The position numbers were made by a program, and so were the translations under genes. Shown one piece after another: positions 1 to 8,698 of a stretch of DNA of 64,000 nucleotides (its first letter is position 1; the number at the start of each line of letters is the position of its first letter). Under the pieces are notes generated by a model. That model did not search any database and had not been told where the DNA came from. It saw only the letters and a list, made by a program, of their open reading frames with translations. The stretch spans positions 124,001 through 188,000 of the forward strand of contig NZ_CANMUA010000009.1 in assembly GCF_947500995.1 (NCBI RefSeq). The letters run 5' to 3'. The DNA is from an uncultured Serinicoccus sp. Lineage in GTDB: Bacteria > Actinomycetota > Actinomycetes > Actinomycetales > Dermatophilaceae.

Positions 1-152
1 TCCCGGGGCGAGGTGCCTACGTGCACCCCCGCACCGGGTGTGTCGAGTCGGCCGTGGCTCGCCGCGCCGTCGTCCGTGCCCTGCGCCTCTCGGCGCCGGT
101 GACGGTCGACCTCGCGGAGGTGCTCCGGCACTCGGCGGAGCAGCGCGGGTGA
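1..152 (+). CDS. ylxR: YlxR (DUF448) family RNA-binding protein, C-terminal part
   Basis: Only the last 49 codons are inside the window, read in the frame that starts at base 3 and ends with TGA at 150-152. The peptide starts PGRGAYVHPRTGC and continues into ARRAVVRALR, which is the conserved GRGAYVHP...C...A..RRA..RALR signature of the YlxR family. YlxR is a small RNA- and RNase P-associated protein normally encoded between nusA and infB, and infB follows here on the same strand. The missing 5' part and nusA should lie just upstream of the window. The identification rests on a short but diagnostic stretch and on gene order. Confidence 0.85.
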   Translation, partial: PGRGAYVHPRTGCVESAVARRAVVRALRLSAPVTVDLAEVLRHSAEQRG

Positions 153-233
153 AGGACCTCTCCGGACCGACCGGTCCGCAGAGACGCACCACGGGCGGGC
201 TACGGCCTGTCATCGAGGACACCGGAAGCGGGT

Positions 234-262
234 TTGACGCTGATGAGCACCCGATGAGTACT
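234..262 (+). promoter_or_regulatory. Candidate internal promoter and repeated mini-ORF leader before infB
   Basis: TTGACG at 234-239 lies 17 bases before AGTACT at 257-262, a plausible internal promoter for infB. The same stretch carries three copies of an 11-base unit: GATGAGCACCC at 242-252, GATGAGTACTC at 253-263 and GATGAGCACCC at 267-277. Each copy opens a tiny reading frame starting ATG-AGY-ACY. The promoter and any leader-peptide role are inferences; the repeats are seen directly. Confidence 0.35.
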
Positions 263-346
263 CAGCGATGAGCACCCACCAGCAGTAGTCGCGACCTCCC
301 CGAGCGGGTTCGGTCGTGGCGCCAGACACCAAGGAGACACCACACC

Positions 347-3166
347 GTGCCAAAGCTCAGGGTTTACGAGCTCGCCAAGGAGCTCGGGGTCGAGAGCAAA
401 GAGCTGCTCGCCCACCTGAAGGACCAGGGAGAGTTCGTGAGGTCGGCATCGTCGACCATCGAGCCCCCCGTCGTACGCAAGATCCGGGAGAACCCGCCTG
501 CGGGCTCCGGGTCCACGACCTCCGGGTCGGACCAGGCACCGGCCGCGAAGCGGTCGGGTGCCACCGCCCCCAAGCCGGGCCCGGCGCGCAGCGCCACCCC
601 GGCCCCGTCCGCCGAGAAGGAGAAGGCGGACACCCCGACGTCGGCCGCCCCCGAGGCCACGCCGGAGCCGCGCCCGAGCGAACCTGCCGCCCCGGAGCAG
701 TCCGCTCCCGAGCAGTCCGCACCGGCGACCCCCGCCGCGGAGCCCAGGCCCCAGACCCCGGCCCCGACCCCGCAGGCCCCCACTCCGCAGGCGCCGGCCG
801 CCAAGGCCGCGCCCAAGACCCCGCGACCCGGCGCCAAGCCGGGCCCGCGGCCGGGCAACAACCCCTTCAGCTCCAACCAGGGGATGGGCCAGTCCCGTGA
901 CCGCCGCGGTGGTCAGGGCGATCGCGGCGGCTCGCCGCGGCCGGGCAACAACCCGTTCGCCACCAGCCAGGGCATGCCCCGGCCCGGTGGCAGCCGAGGC
1001 TCCGAGCGCCCGGCCGCACGGCAGGGCACCGGTGCCGCCGGGCCTCGTCCCGGCGGACCCCGTCCGAACCCGGGCATGATGCCGGCCCAGGCCGCGGTGC
1101 CCCGTCCCGGCGAGCGTCCTGCGCGCGGCGGTGGCCGTGGCCGTCCCGGTGGGGGCGGACCCGGTGGCCCCGGTGCCGCGGGAGGTTTCCGTGGTCCCGG
1201 TGGCGGACGCGGTGGCGGTCCCCGTGGCCGCGGCGGCACGGCGGGTGCGTTCGGTCGAGGCGGCGGGAAGGTTCGTGGTCGCAAGTCCAAGCGGGCCAAG
1301 CGCGCCGAGTTCGAGCAGATGCAGGCGCCCGCCATCGGCGGCGTCAACGTGCCCCGCGGCAACGGCGCGACCGTCACGGTGCGTCGTGGTGCCTCGCTGA
1401 CCGACTTCGCCGACAAGATCAACGTCGACCCCGCGTCGCTGGTGACCGTCCTCTTCCACCTCGGTGAGATGGCCACGGCCACCCAGTCCCTGGACGAGGA
1501 CACCTTCGGGGTGCTCGGCGCCGAGCTCGACTACACCATCCGCGTGGTGTCGCCGGAGGAGGAGGAGCGAGAGCTGTTCAGCTCCTTCAACATCGACCTC
1601 GATGCCGAGGCGGACGCCGAGTCCGACGAGGACCTCGAGGCCCGCCCCCCGGTCGTCACGGTCATGGGTCACGTCGACCACGGCAAGACCCGGTTGCTGG
1701 ACGCCATCCGGCAGGCGGACGTGGGCGGCGACGAGGCGGGTGGCATCACCCAGCACATCGGCGCCTACCAGGTGCACACCGAGCACGACGGTCAGGAGCG
1801 CGCGATCACCTTCATCGACACCCCGGGTCACGAGGCGTTCACCGCCATGCGTGCCCGTGGTGCCAAGGTGACCGACATCGCGATCCTCGTCGTCGCCGCC
1901 GACGACGGCGTGATGCCGCAGACGATCGAGGCGCTCAACCACGCCCAGGCGGCGGACGTGCCGATCGTGGTCGCCGTCAACAAGATCGACGTCGACGGCG
2001 CGGACGCGGCCAAGGTGCGCGGTCAGCTGACCGAGTACAACCTCATCGCCGAGGAGTACGGCGGCGAGACGATGTTCGTCGACGTGTCGGCCAAGAACCA
2101 GCTCAACATCGACCAGCTGCTCGATGCCGTGCTGCTCACCGCCGACGCCGCGCTGGACCTGCGGGCCAATCCCGACAAGGACGCGCGCGGTGTGGCGATC
2201 GAGGCCAACCTGGACAAGGGCCGCGGCGCGGTCGCGACCGTGCTGGTCCAGCAGGGCACCCTGCGGGTCGGTGACGCGATCGTCTCCGGCGGCAGCCACG
2301 GTCGGGTACGTGCGCTGCTGGACGAGCACGGCACCAACGTCGACGAGGCCACCCCGTCACGCCCGGTGCAGGTGCTCGGGATGGACACCGTGGCGCGGGC
2401 GGGCGACACCTTCCTGGTGGCGCCCGACGATCGCACCGCCCGACAGATCGCCGAGAAGCGCGAGGCTGCCGACCGACAGGCCGCGCTGGCCAAGTCGCGC
2501 AAGCGGATCAGCCTCGAGGACCTCAACCAGGCCCTCGCGCAGGGCAAGGTCGAGACCCTCAACCTCATCCTCAAGGGTGACGTGTCGGGGTCCGTCGAGG
2601 CCCTGGAGGACGCGCTGCTGCAGATCGACGTCGGCGACGAGGTCGACCTGCGCATCATCGACCGAGGGGTCGGCGCGATCACGATGAACAACATCAACCT
2701 CGCGGTCGCCTCCGACGCGGTCATCCTCGGCTTCAACGTCCGGGCGGAGGGTCAGAACGCCGACTACGCCGACAAGGAAGGCGTGGAGATCCGCTACTAC
2801 TCGGTGATCTACCAGGCCATCGAGGACATCGAGAACGCCCTCAAGGGCATGCTCAAGCCCGAGTACGAAGAGGTCGAGACCGGGACGGCGGAGGTCCGCG
2901 AGATCTTCCGCAGCTCCAAGTTCGGCAACGTGGCGGGGTGCCTCGTGCGCAGCGGCGAGATGCGCCGCGGTGCCAAGGCCCGCATCACCCGCAACGGGGT
3001 CGTCATCACCGAGAACCTGCAGATCGCCGGCCTGCGGCGGTTCAAGGACGACGTCACGGAGGTCCGCGAGGGCTTCGAGTGCGGTGTCAACCTGGGGTCG
3101 TTCAACGACCTGCAGGCGGACGACCTCATCACCACCTACGAGATGCGGGAGATCCCCCGCACCTGA
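347..3166 (+). CDS. infB: Translation initiation factor IF-2
   Basis: IF-2 is the GTPase that delivers fMet-tRNA to the 30S subunit and promotes 70S assembly. At 939 residues it has the long actinobacterial form. An N-terminal IF2_N helical domain (about 1-50, [15 protein letters not shown]) is followed by a Pro/Ala-rich then Gly/Arg-rich linker. The linker contains two RPGNNPF repeats and ends in a basic patch near 305-325. A second IF2_N-like domain spans about 345-400. The G domain has GHVDHGKT near 440, DTPGHEAF near 490 and NKID near 545. The GTG start at 347 is chosen because [10 protein letters not shown] is the conserved family N-terminus and AAGGAG sits at 331-336. It is the second gene of the usual nusA-ylxR-infB order. 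Confidence 0.97.
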   Translation: MPKLRVYELAKELGVESKELLAHLKDQGEFVRSASSTIEPPVVRKIRENPPAGSGSTTSGSDQAPAAKRSGATAPKPGPARSATPAPSAEKEKADTPTSAAPEATPEPRPSEPAAPEQSAPEQSAPATPAAEPRPQTPAPTPQAPTPQAPAAKAAPKTPRPGAKPGPRPGNNPFSSNQGMGQSRDRRGGQGDRGGSPRPGNNPFATSQGMPRPGGSRGSERPAARQGTGAAGPRPGGPRPNPGMMPAQAAVPRPGERPARGGGRGRPGGGGPGGPGAAGGFRGPGGGRGGGPRGRGGTAGAFGRGGGKVRGRKSKRAKRAEFEQMQAPAIGGVNVPRGNGATVTVRRGASLTDFADKINVDPASLVTVLFHLGEMATATQSLDEDTFGVLGAELDYTIRVVSPEEEERELFSSFNIDLDAEADAESDEDLEARPPVVTVMGHVDHGKTRLLDAIRQADVGGDEAGGITQHIGAYQVHTEHDGQERAITFIDTPGHEAFTAMRARGAKVTDIAILVVAADDGVMPQTIEALNHAQAADVPIVVAVNKIDVDGADAAKVRGQLTEYNLIAEEYGGETMFVDVSAKNQLNIDQLLDAVLLTADAALDLRANPDKDARGVAIEANLDKGRGAVATVLVQQGTLRVGDAIVSGGSHGRVRALLDEHGTNVDEATPSRPVQVLGMDTVARAGDTFLVAPDDRTARQIAEKREAADRQAALAKSRKRISLEDLNQALAQGKVETLNLILKGDVSGSVEALEDALLQIDVGDEVDLRIIDRGVGAITMNNINLAVASDAVILGFNVRAEGQNADYADKEGVEIRYYSVIYQAIEDIENALKGMLKPEYEEVETGTAEVREIFRSSKFGNVAGCLVRSGEMRRGAKARITRNGVVITENLQIAGLRRFKDDVTEVREGFECGVNLGSFNDLQADDLITTYEMREIPRT

Positions 3167-3180
3167 GGTGACCCGACGGA

Positions 3181-3226
3181 CGACGAGGCCGGTCCCACGC
3201 CCCAGGGCGCAGGACCGGCCTCGTCG
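3181..3226 (+). terminator. Strong hairpin after infB
   Basis: The 15-base arms at 3181-3195 and 3212-3226 are perfect reverse complements. The 16-base loop can extend the stem further (CGCCC/GGGCG). There is no T-run, as is common in actinobacteria. It lies 15 bases after the infB stop, and a -10-like TAGGAT at 3246-3251 follows for rbfA, so rbfA probably has its own promoter. Confidence 0.7.
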
Positions 3227-3304
3227 CTCGCGACGACCGGCTCCGTAGGATGGGCCGGCCCTGCCCTTCAGCCGGGGGAGGCCCGACAGCTCGAGGAGGA
3301 CGAG

Positions 3305-3757
3305 ATGGCAGACCAGGCACGCGCGCGACGCATCGCCGAGCGGACCAAGCAGCTGGTGACCCAGGGACTGTCCCAGGTGGTCAAGGACGAGAGGGTCGGC
3401 TTCGTGACGATCACCGACGTCCGGGTCACCGGCGACCTCCAGCACGCCAGCGTCTTCTACACGGTGCTCGGCAGCGACGAGGACCGGGAGGTGGCGGCGG
3501 AGATCCTCCAGACCTACCGGGGCCGGCTGCGCAGCTTCGTCGGCAAGGGTCTGGGCATCCGCCTCACGCCGACCGTCGAGTTCATCCTCGACGCGCTGCC
3601 CGAGGACGCGCAGCACATGGACGACCTGCTCCAGCAGGTGGCGCGGCGCGACGCCGAGCTCGCCGCCGGACGTCAGGCGTCGGGCTACGCCGGCGAGCCG
3701 GACCCGTACCGCAAGCCCCGGACCGCCGAGGAGGACCAGGGGTCCTCCGGCGCATGA
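3305..3757 (+). CDS. rbfA: Ribosome-binding factor A
   Basis: RbfA is a small KH-like factor that binds the 30S subunit during late 16S rRNA 5'-end maturation and cold adaptation. The 150-residue product has the family pattern: an N-terminal RARRIAERTKQLVTQGLS helix, then VTITDVRVTGDLQHASVFYTV, and the closing RLTPTVEFILD strand. A GAGGAGGACGAG stretch directly before the ATG at 3305 provides the ribosome binding site. A TAGGAT box at 3246-3251 behind the infB hairpin suggests a separate promoter. The stop overlaps the truB start by four bases (ATGA), so the two are probably translationally coupled. The C-terminal tail after about residue 125 is acidic and probably disordered. Confidence 0.96.
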   Translation: MADQARARRIAERTKQLVTQGLSQVVKDERVGFVTITDVRVTGDLQHASVFYTVLGSDEDREVAAEILQTYRGRLRSFVGKGLGIRLTPTVEFILDALPEDAQHMDDLLQQVARRDAELAAGRQASGYAGEPDPYRKPRTAEEDQGSSGA

Positions 3758-4677
3758 GCGGTCCGCAGCGGGCGCCCTTCGTGGGTGACGGCCTGCTCGT
3801 CGTGGACAAGCCCTCCGGGTGGACCAGCCACGACGTCGTCGCCCGGGCCCGCCGGCTGTGCGGGACCCGCAAGGTCGGTCATGCCGGCACGCTCGACCCG
3901 ATGGCCACCGGGGTGCTCGTCCTGGGGGTGGGCCGGGGCACCAAGCTGCTGACCTTCCTCGTGGGGAGCGACAAGGCCTACACCGCCACCGTGCGGCTGG
4001 GACAGGCCACCCTCACCGACGACGCCGAGGGTGAGGTCGTCTCCACGGCGGACGCGTCGGACCTGTCCGAGGACGAGATCGCCGCCGCGGTGCGGGACCT
4101 CACGGGCGACCTCCAGCAGGTGCCCAGCGCCGTCAGCGCCATCAAGGTCCGGGGGGAGCGCTCCTACGCCAGGGTGCGCGCGGGCCAGGACGTGCAGCTG
4201 GCCGCCCGCCCGGTCCGGGTCGCCCGCTTCGAGGTGCAGCAGGTCCGCCGGGAAGGCCCGACGGTGGACCTGGACATCGAGGTCGAGGTCTCCTCCGGGA
4301 CCTACGTCCGGGCCCTCGCCCGCGACCTCGGTGCCGCCCTCGGGGTCGGTGGCCATCTCACCGCCCTGCGACGGACCCGGGTGGGTGGGCTGCGGGTCGG
4401 GGCCGCCAGTGCGCTCGAGGCGTTGTCCGCCGACGGTGCGGTGGCCCGTCAGCTCCTCCCGCTGGCCGACGCCGCCCGCGCCACGCTCACCGCCCGGCTG
4501 CTCGACGACTCCGAGGCACAGGCCCTCGGGCACGGTCGCCGCATACCCGCCGAGCAGCCCGGACGCAGCGAGCCGGTGGCGGCGTTCGCCCCCGACGGGC
4601 ACCTGGTCGCGGTGCTCGACGAGTCTCGCGACGAGGCGCGGGCGCACGTGGTCCTGGCTCCTGCCGGGTCCGGTTAG
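3754..4677 (+). CDS. truB: tRNA pseudouridine(55) synthase
   Basis: TruB isomerises U55 in the T-loop of tRNAs to pseudouridine. The 307-residue protein opens with LLVVDKPSGWTSHDVV and contains GHAGTLDPMATGVL, in which Asp48 is the catalytic nucleophile. SGTYVRALARDLG is the later conserved motif. The chosen ATG overlaps the rbfA stop as ATGA, and longer in-frame extensions upstream would run deep into rbfA. The C-terminal region past about residue 240 (LLDDSEAQALGHGRRI) fits a PUA-like domain typical of actinobacterial TruB. It belongs to the rbfA-truB unit, with ribF following after 10 bases. Confidence 0.96.
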   Translation: MSGPQRAPFVGDGLLVVDKPSGWTSHDVVARARRLCGTRKVGHAGTLDPMATGVLVLGVGRGTKLLTFLVGSDKAYTATVRLGQATLTDDAEGEVVSTADASDLSEDEIAAAVRDLTGDLQQVPSAVSAIKVRGERSYARVRAGQDVQLAARPVRVARFEVQQVRREGPTVDLDIEVEVSSGTYVRALARDLGAALGVGGHLTALRRTRVGGLRVGAASALEALSADGAVARQLLPLADAARATLTARLLDDSEAQALGHGRRIPAEQPGRSEPVAAFAPDGHLVAVLDESRDEARAHVVLAPAGSG

Positions 4678-4680
4678 AGT
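4675..4680 (+). promoter_or_regulatory. -10 box for a possible leaderless ribF transcript
   Basis: TAGAGT ends seven bases before the ribF GTG at 4688, so a transcript starting at the usual distance would begin at or next to the start codon. No clear Shine-Dalgarno sequence precedes ribF. The -10 partly overlaps the truB stop codon. Confidence 0.45.
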
Positions 4681-4687
4681 GACGCCC

Positions 4688-5653
4688 GTGCATCGCTGGA
4701 CCAGCGTGGAGGACCTTCCCGACGACCTCGGCCCGACGGTGGCGACCCTCGGCAACTTCGACGGTGTCCACCTGGGCCACCGGGCCGTGCTGCGGACCGT
4801 CACCGACCTGGCGCGCGAGCGCGGCGTCCCGGCGGTCGCCGTCACCTTCGACCCCCACCCGGTCGCCGTGCTGCACCCGGAGCGGGCGCCCCGGGAGATC
4901 GTCGGGCTGGAGCACCGTCTGCAGCTGCTGGAGGAGGCGGGCCTCGACGGGGTGGTCGTCATCGAGTTCACCCGGGAGTACGCCCGGCTCCTGCCGGAGG
5001 ACTTCGTCGTCGAGACCTTCGTGGACGGGCTGCGGGCCGAGGTGGTCGTGGTCGGCCAGGACACGAGGTTCGGCCTGCACAACTCCGGGGACGTCGCCAC
5101 GATGCGTCAGCTGGGCGAGGTGCACGGGTTCGAGGTGGTCGTGCAGCACACGGCGGGTGCCCTGGCGGACGGGCGGCGGACGTGGTCCTCGACCGCGCTG
5201 CGTCAGGCCATCGCCGACGGGGACATGACCCTGGCCGCCCAGATCACGGACCGCCTCCACCGGGTCTCCGGGACGGTGGTGCACGGCCACCACCGCGGCC
5301 GGCAGCTCGGCTACCCCACGGCCAACCTGGGCCCCGACCGGGTGGGCATGGTGCCGGCGGACGGCGTCTACGCCGGCTGGCTGGAGCGACCCGCCGTCGA
5401 CGCCGACGACCCCGACCGCCGGCTGCCGGCGGCGATCTCGGTCGGGACCAACCCCACCTTCGACGACGTCGACGACCGCACGGTCGAGGCCTACGTCCTG
5501 GACCGCACCGACCTCGACCTCTACGGCGAGTGCGTCAGCGTGGACTTCCTGGCCCGGCTGCGGGGCAACGTGCGGTTCGGGTCCGTCGAGGAGCTCACCG
5601 AGCAGATGGCGCACGACGTGGACCGGAGCCGCGCCCTCCTCGCGGGGGACTGA
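4688..5653 (+). CDS. ribF: Bifunctional riboflavin kinase / FAD synthetase
   Basis: RibF phosphorylates riboflavin to FMN and adenylates FMN to FAD. The 321-residue product has the N-terminal nucleotidyltransferase domain with TLGNFDGVHLGHRAVL (about residues 19-34) and VTFDPHPVAVLHP. The C-terminal riboflavin kinase domain carries GYPTANLG near residue 208 and the VEAYVLDRTDLDLYGE segment. The GTG at 4688 gives MHRWTSVEDLP, a normal N-terminus. In many actinobacteria rpsO and pnp follow truB-ribF, but here an SEDS gene follows after seven bases. Confidence 0.95.
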   Translation: MHRWTSVEDLPDDLGPTVATLGNFDGVHLGHRAVLRTVTDLARERGVPAVAVTFDPHPVAVLHPERAPREIVGLEHRLQLLEEAGLDGVVVIEFTREYARLLPEDFVVETFVDGLRAEVVVVGQDTRFGLHNSGDVATMRQLGEVHGFEVVVQHTAGALADGRRTWSSTALRQAIADGDMTLAAQITDRLHRVSGTVVHGHHRGRQLGYPTANLGPDRVGMVPADGVYAGWLERPAVDADDPDRRLPAAISVGTNPTFDDVDDRTVEAYVLDRTDLDLYGECVSVDFLARLRGNVRFGSVEELTEQMAHDVDRSRALLAGD

Positions 5654-5660
5654 CCCCTCC

Positions 5661-6797
5661 GTGCGGGAGCGCTACCTCCGCACGGACTGGGCCCCCTTCG
5701 TGGCCGGGCTCGGGCTGAGCCTCGTGGGTGCCGTCCTCATCTGGTCCTCGACCCACGAGTGGGCCGGGACGGCCCTGGCCGTGCGGCACCTCGTCAACAC
5801 GGTGGTCGGCGTCGTCGTGGGCCTCGCGGTCATCGCGCTGGACGTGCGCTGGCTGCGCGCCGCAGCCCCCTGGGTCTACCTCGGGGGACTGTCCGGTCTC
5901 GTCCTGGTCCTCACGCCGGTGGGGCAGACGGTCAACGGCTCGCGGTCCTGGCTGTTCCTGCCCGGGGGCTTCTCGCTGCAGCCCGCCGAGCTCGCCAAGA
6001 TCGGCCTGGTCGTGGGGCTGGCGATGATCCTGGCCGAGGGCCGAGACCCCTACCGCCGACCGGGGTGGCGAGAGGTGCTCCCGGCGTGGGTGCTGGCGGC
6101 GGTCCCCATCGGTCTCATCATGCTGCAGCCCGACCTCGGCAGCGGCCTCGTGCTGGGTGTCCTCACCCTCGTCGTGGTCGCGACCTCCGGCGCCTCGTGG
6201 CGGTGGACCGCGGCCGCCGCCGCGGCCGTGTGCGCCACGGTCGTCGCGGCCATCCGGATCCCGCTGCTGGACCCCTACCAGGTGGACCGGCTGCTGGCCT
6301 TCCGGAACCCTGGGCTGGACCCCGAGGGCATCGGCTACCAGACGCGGCAGGCACGGTTGGCGATCGGCTCCGGAGGGTGGTCGGGCACCGGCCTGGGCGA
6401 GGGGCCCCAGACGCAGGGCGGGTTCATCCCCTTCCAGTACACCGACTTCATCTTCACCGTGGCCGGGGAGGAGCTGGGCTTCGTCGGTGCGGTCGGCCTG
6501 CTGGTGCTGCTGGGGTTCCTGGTCGTCCGAGGTCTGGTGGTCGCGCTGCGGTGCGAGGACCCCTTCGGGCGCCTGCTCGCGGTCGGGGTCTCGTCGTGGT
6601 TCGGCTTCCAGATCTTCGAGAACATCGGGATGAACCTCGGGCTCATGCCGGTCACCGGGCTGCCCCTGCCGTTCCTGTCCTACGGGGGGTCCTCGATGCT
6701 GGCCTGCTGGGTGGCGCTGGGGCTCCTGGCCTGCGCCAGCGGGCGGGACCGGGCGACGCGCCCGTCTTGGCGGCCCAGGTCGAACCTGCCAAGATGA
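5661..6797 (+). CDS. SEDS-family peptidoglycan glycosyltransferase, RodA type
   Basis: SEDS proteins (RodA/FtsW/SpoVE) are integral-membrane lipid II polymerases that work with a class B penicillin-binding protein. This 378-residue protein has about ten hydrophobic segments. Family motifs include NGSRSWLFLPGGFSLQPAELAK near residues 93-115, LQPDLGSGLVL near 155 with the essential Asp, and MNLGLMPVTGLPLPFLSYGGSS near the end. The lack of a long tail and the LPGGFSLQP form favour RodA over FtsW. Neither mreBCD nor a class B PBP is nearby, so the partner must be encoded elsewhere. The GTG start at 5661 lies seven bases after ribF, suggesting co-transcription. Confidence 0.88.
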   Translation: MRERYLRTDWAPFVAGLGLSLVGAVLIWSSTHEWAGTALAVRHLVNTVVGVVVGLAVIALDVRWLRAAAPWVYLGGLSGLVLVLTPVGQTVNGSRSWLFLPGGFSLQPAELAKIGLVVGLAMILAEGRDPYRRPGWREVLPAWVLAAVPIGLIMLQPDLGSGLVLGVLTLVVVATSGASWRWTAAAAAAVCATVVAAIRIPLLDPYQVDRLLAFRNPGLDPEGIGYQTRQARLAIGSGGWSGTGLGEGPQTQGGFIPFQYTDFIFTVAGEELGFVGAVGLLVLLGFLVVRGLVVALRCEDPFGRLLAVGVSSWFGFQIFENIGMNLGLMPVTGLPLPFLSYGGSSMLACWVALGLLACASGRDRATRPSWRPRSNLPR

Positions 6798-6831
6798 GCA
6801 TCCGCAGGACCATACGACTTGAGGAGTTGCC

Positions 6832-8670
6832 GTGGCCCGTCTCATCGATGAGCAGCCAGATCTCGCCCTGATCGAGAACCGTGTCCCGAGCGTCGGGCAC
6901 CTCTTCCGGGACCGGGTCGCCGCCACGCCGGACGCCGACGCCTTCCTCTACCCCGACGGGGAGTCGTGGCCGACCCTCAGCTGGTCCCAGGCCGGGGAGC
7001 GCGCCTACGCCCTGGCCGCCGGTCTCGTCGAGCTCGGGGTGCAGCCGGAGGAGCGGGTGGCCCTGTCGTGCTCGACCCGCATCGAGTGGGTCCTGGTCGA
7101 CCTGGCGGTGATGTGCGCCGGGGCGGCCACGACGACGATCTACCCCACCACCCTGTCTCAGGACGTCGCCTTCATCATCACCGACTCCGGCAGCCGGGTG
7201 GTCGTCGCCGAGGACGACGAGCAGGTCGCCAAGGTGCTCGAGCACCGGACCGAGCTCGGTGCCGTGCTCAAGATCGTCGTCATCGACGGGTCCGGGGACG
7301 GTGGCGACATCATCACGCTGGCCGAGCTGGAGGAGCTCGGGCGGCGCCGGCTGGAGTCCGAGCCGGGGGTGGTCGACGCCCGCATCGACGCACTCACCCC
7401 CGACCACCTCGCGACGATCATCTACACCTCCGGCACCACCGGGCGGCCCAAGGGCGTCCGGCTTCCCCACTCCGCCTGGACCTACGAGGGTGCCGGGGTG
7501 GACGCCGTCCACCTGCTCGGACCGGACGACCTCCAGTACCTCTGGCTCCCGCTGGCCCACGTCTTCGGCAAGTGCCTGCTCGTCCTGCCCCTGCAGATGG
7601 GCTTCCCGACGGCCGTGGACGGCCGGGTCGACAAGATCGTCGCGAACCTCGCCGTGGTCCGGCCGACCTTCATGGGCGCGGCCCCGCGCATCTTCGAGAA
7701 GGCCTACGGCCGCATCACCACCATGATGGCCGACGAGGGCGGGGTGAAGCAGAAGCTCTTCACCTGGGCCTCCGGGGTGGGCCAGGAGGTAGCCGAGATC
7801 CGTGCCTCCGGCGGTGAACCGGCCGGTCTGCTCAAGGCCAAGCACGCGGTCGCCGACAAGCTCGTGCTGTCCAAGATCCGGGAGCGCTTCGGCGGACGGA
7901 TCCGGTTCTTCATCTCCGGCTCCGCCGCGCTCAACCACGACATTGCCCGGTGGTTCGACGCGATGGGGCTGACGATCATCGAGGGCTACGGCCTCACCGA
8001 GTCCAGCGCCGCCTCGATCGTCAACCGTCCGCGAGCCGGCGTCAACAAGATCGGCACGGTGGGGTGGCCGCTGCCCGGGACCGAGGTGCGGATCGCCGAG
8101 GACGGCGAGCTGCTCATGCGCGGCCCCGGTGTCATGACCGGCTACCACCAGAACGACGAGGCCACGGCGGAGGCGTTGCAGGACGGCTGGCTCGCGACGG
8201 GTGACATCGCCGAGATCGACGAGGACGGCTACGTCCGCATCACCGACCGCAAGAAGGACCTCTTCAAGACCTCCGGCGGCAAGTACGTCGCGCCCTCGCG
8301 CATCGAGTCCCTGTTCAAGGGCATCTGCCCCTACGCCAGCCAGCTCATCGTCGAGGGGGACGGCCGCAACTTCGTGTCCGCGCTCATCACGCTCGACCAA
8401 GACGCCATCACCGCCTGGGCCGCCAAGAACGGCATGGCGGGGGACAGCTACGCCCAGATCGTCACCTCGGACGCCGCCCGGGAGATGGTGCAGCACCACG
8501 TCGACCAGCTCAACCAGCAGCTGGCCCGGCACGAGCAGGTCAAGCAGTTCCACATCCTGGACCACGACCTGTCGATCGAGGACGGGGACCTCACGCCGAG
8601 CATGAAGCTCAAGCGACGTGCGGTCACGGCGAAGTACAAGGACGAGCTGGACGCCTTCTACACCGGCTGA
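6832..8670 (+). CDS. Long-chain fatty-acid--CoA ligase (AMP-forming)
   Basis: The enzyme activates long-chain fatty acids to acyl-CoA through an acyl-adenylate. At 612 residues it matches the FadD15-like class of actinobacterial ligases. Motifs are the AMP-binding P-loop IIYTSGTTGRPKGVRL (about 196-211), EGYGLTES near 384, the GWLATGDIAEIDEDGY segment near 453 and the A8 hinge ITDRKKDLFKTSGGK near 473. The GTG at 6832 follows GAGGAG. The gene runs into a bidirectional hairpin shared with the convergent xylulokinase gene. The substrate chain length cannot be told from sequence. Confidence 0.93.
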   Translation: MARLIDEQPDLALIENRVPSVGHLFRDRVAATPDADAFLYPDGESWPTLSWSQAGERAYALAAGLVELGVQPEERVALSCSTRIEWVLVDLAVMCAGAATTTIYPTTLSQDVAFIITDSGSRVVVAEDDEQVAKVLEHRTELGAVLKIVVIDGSGDGGDIITLAELEELGRRRLESEPGVVDARIDALTPDHLATIIYTSGTTGRPKGVRLPHSAWTYEGAGVDAVHLLGPDDLQYLWLPLAHVFGKCLLVLPLQMGFPTAVDGRVDKIVANLAVVRPTFMGAAPRIFEKAYGRITTMMADEGGVKQKLFTWASGVGQEVAEIRASGGEPAGLLKAKHAVADKLVLSKIRERFGGRIRFFISGSAALNHDIARWFDAMGLTIIEGYGLTESSAASIVNRPRAGVNKIGTVGWPLPGTEVRIAEDGELLMRGPGVMTGYHQNDEATAEALQDGWLATGDIAEIDEDGYVRITDRKKDLFKTSGGKYVAPSRIESLFKGICPYASQLIVEGDGRNFVSALITLDQDAITAWAAKNGMAGDSYAQIVTSDAAREMVQHHVDQLNQQLARHEQVKQFHILDHDLSIEDGDLTPSMKLKRRAVTAKYKDELDAFYTG

Positions 8671-8698
8671 CCGGGAGGGCCGCCGGGCCGGTCAGCCG
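8664..8698. terminator. Bidirectional hairpin containing two stop codons
   Basis: CGGCTGACCGG at 8664-8674 pairs perfectly with CCGGTCAGCCG at 8688-8698 around a 13-base loop. The left arm contains the stop of the acyl-CoA ligase and the right arm the stop of the xylulokinase gene, so one structure can end transcription from both sides. Confidence 0.65.

Noticed and set aside
200-2329. A 709-codon open frame on the reverse strand opposite infB
   Set aside because: It is a by-product of the high GC third-position bias of infB; the translation is His/Arg/Gly-rich without any recognisable domain.
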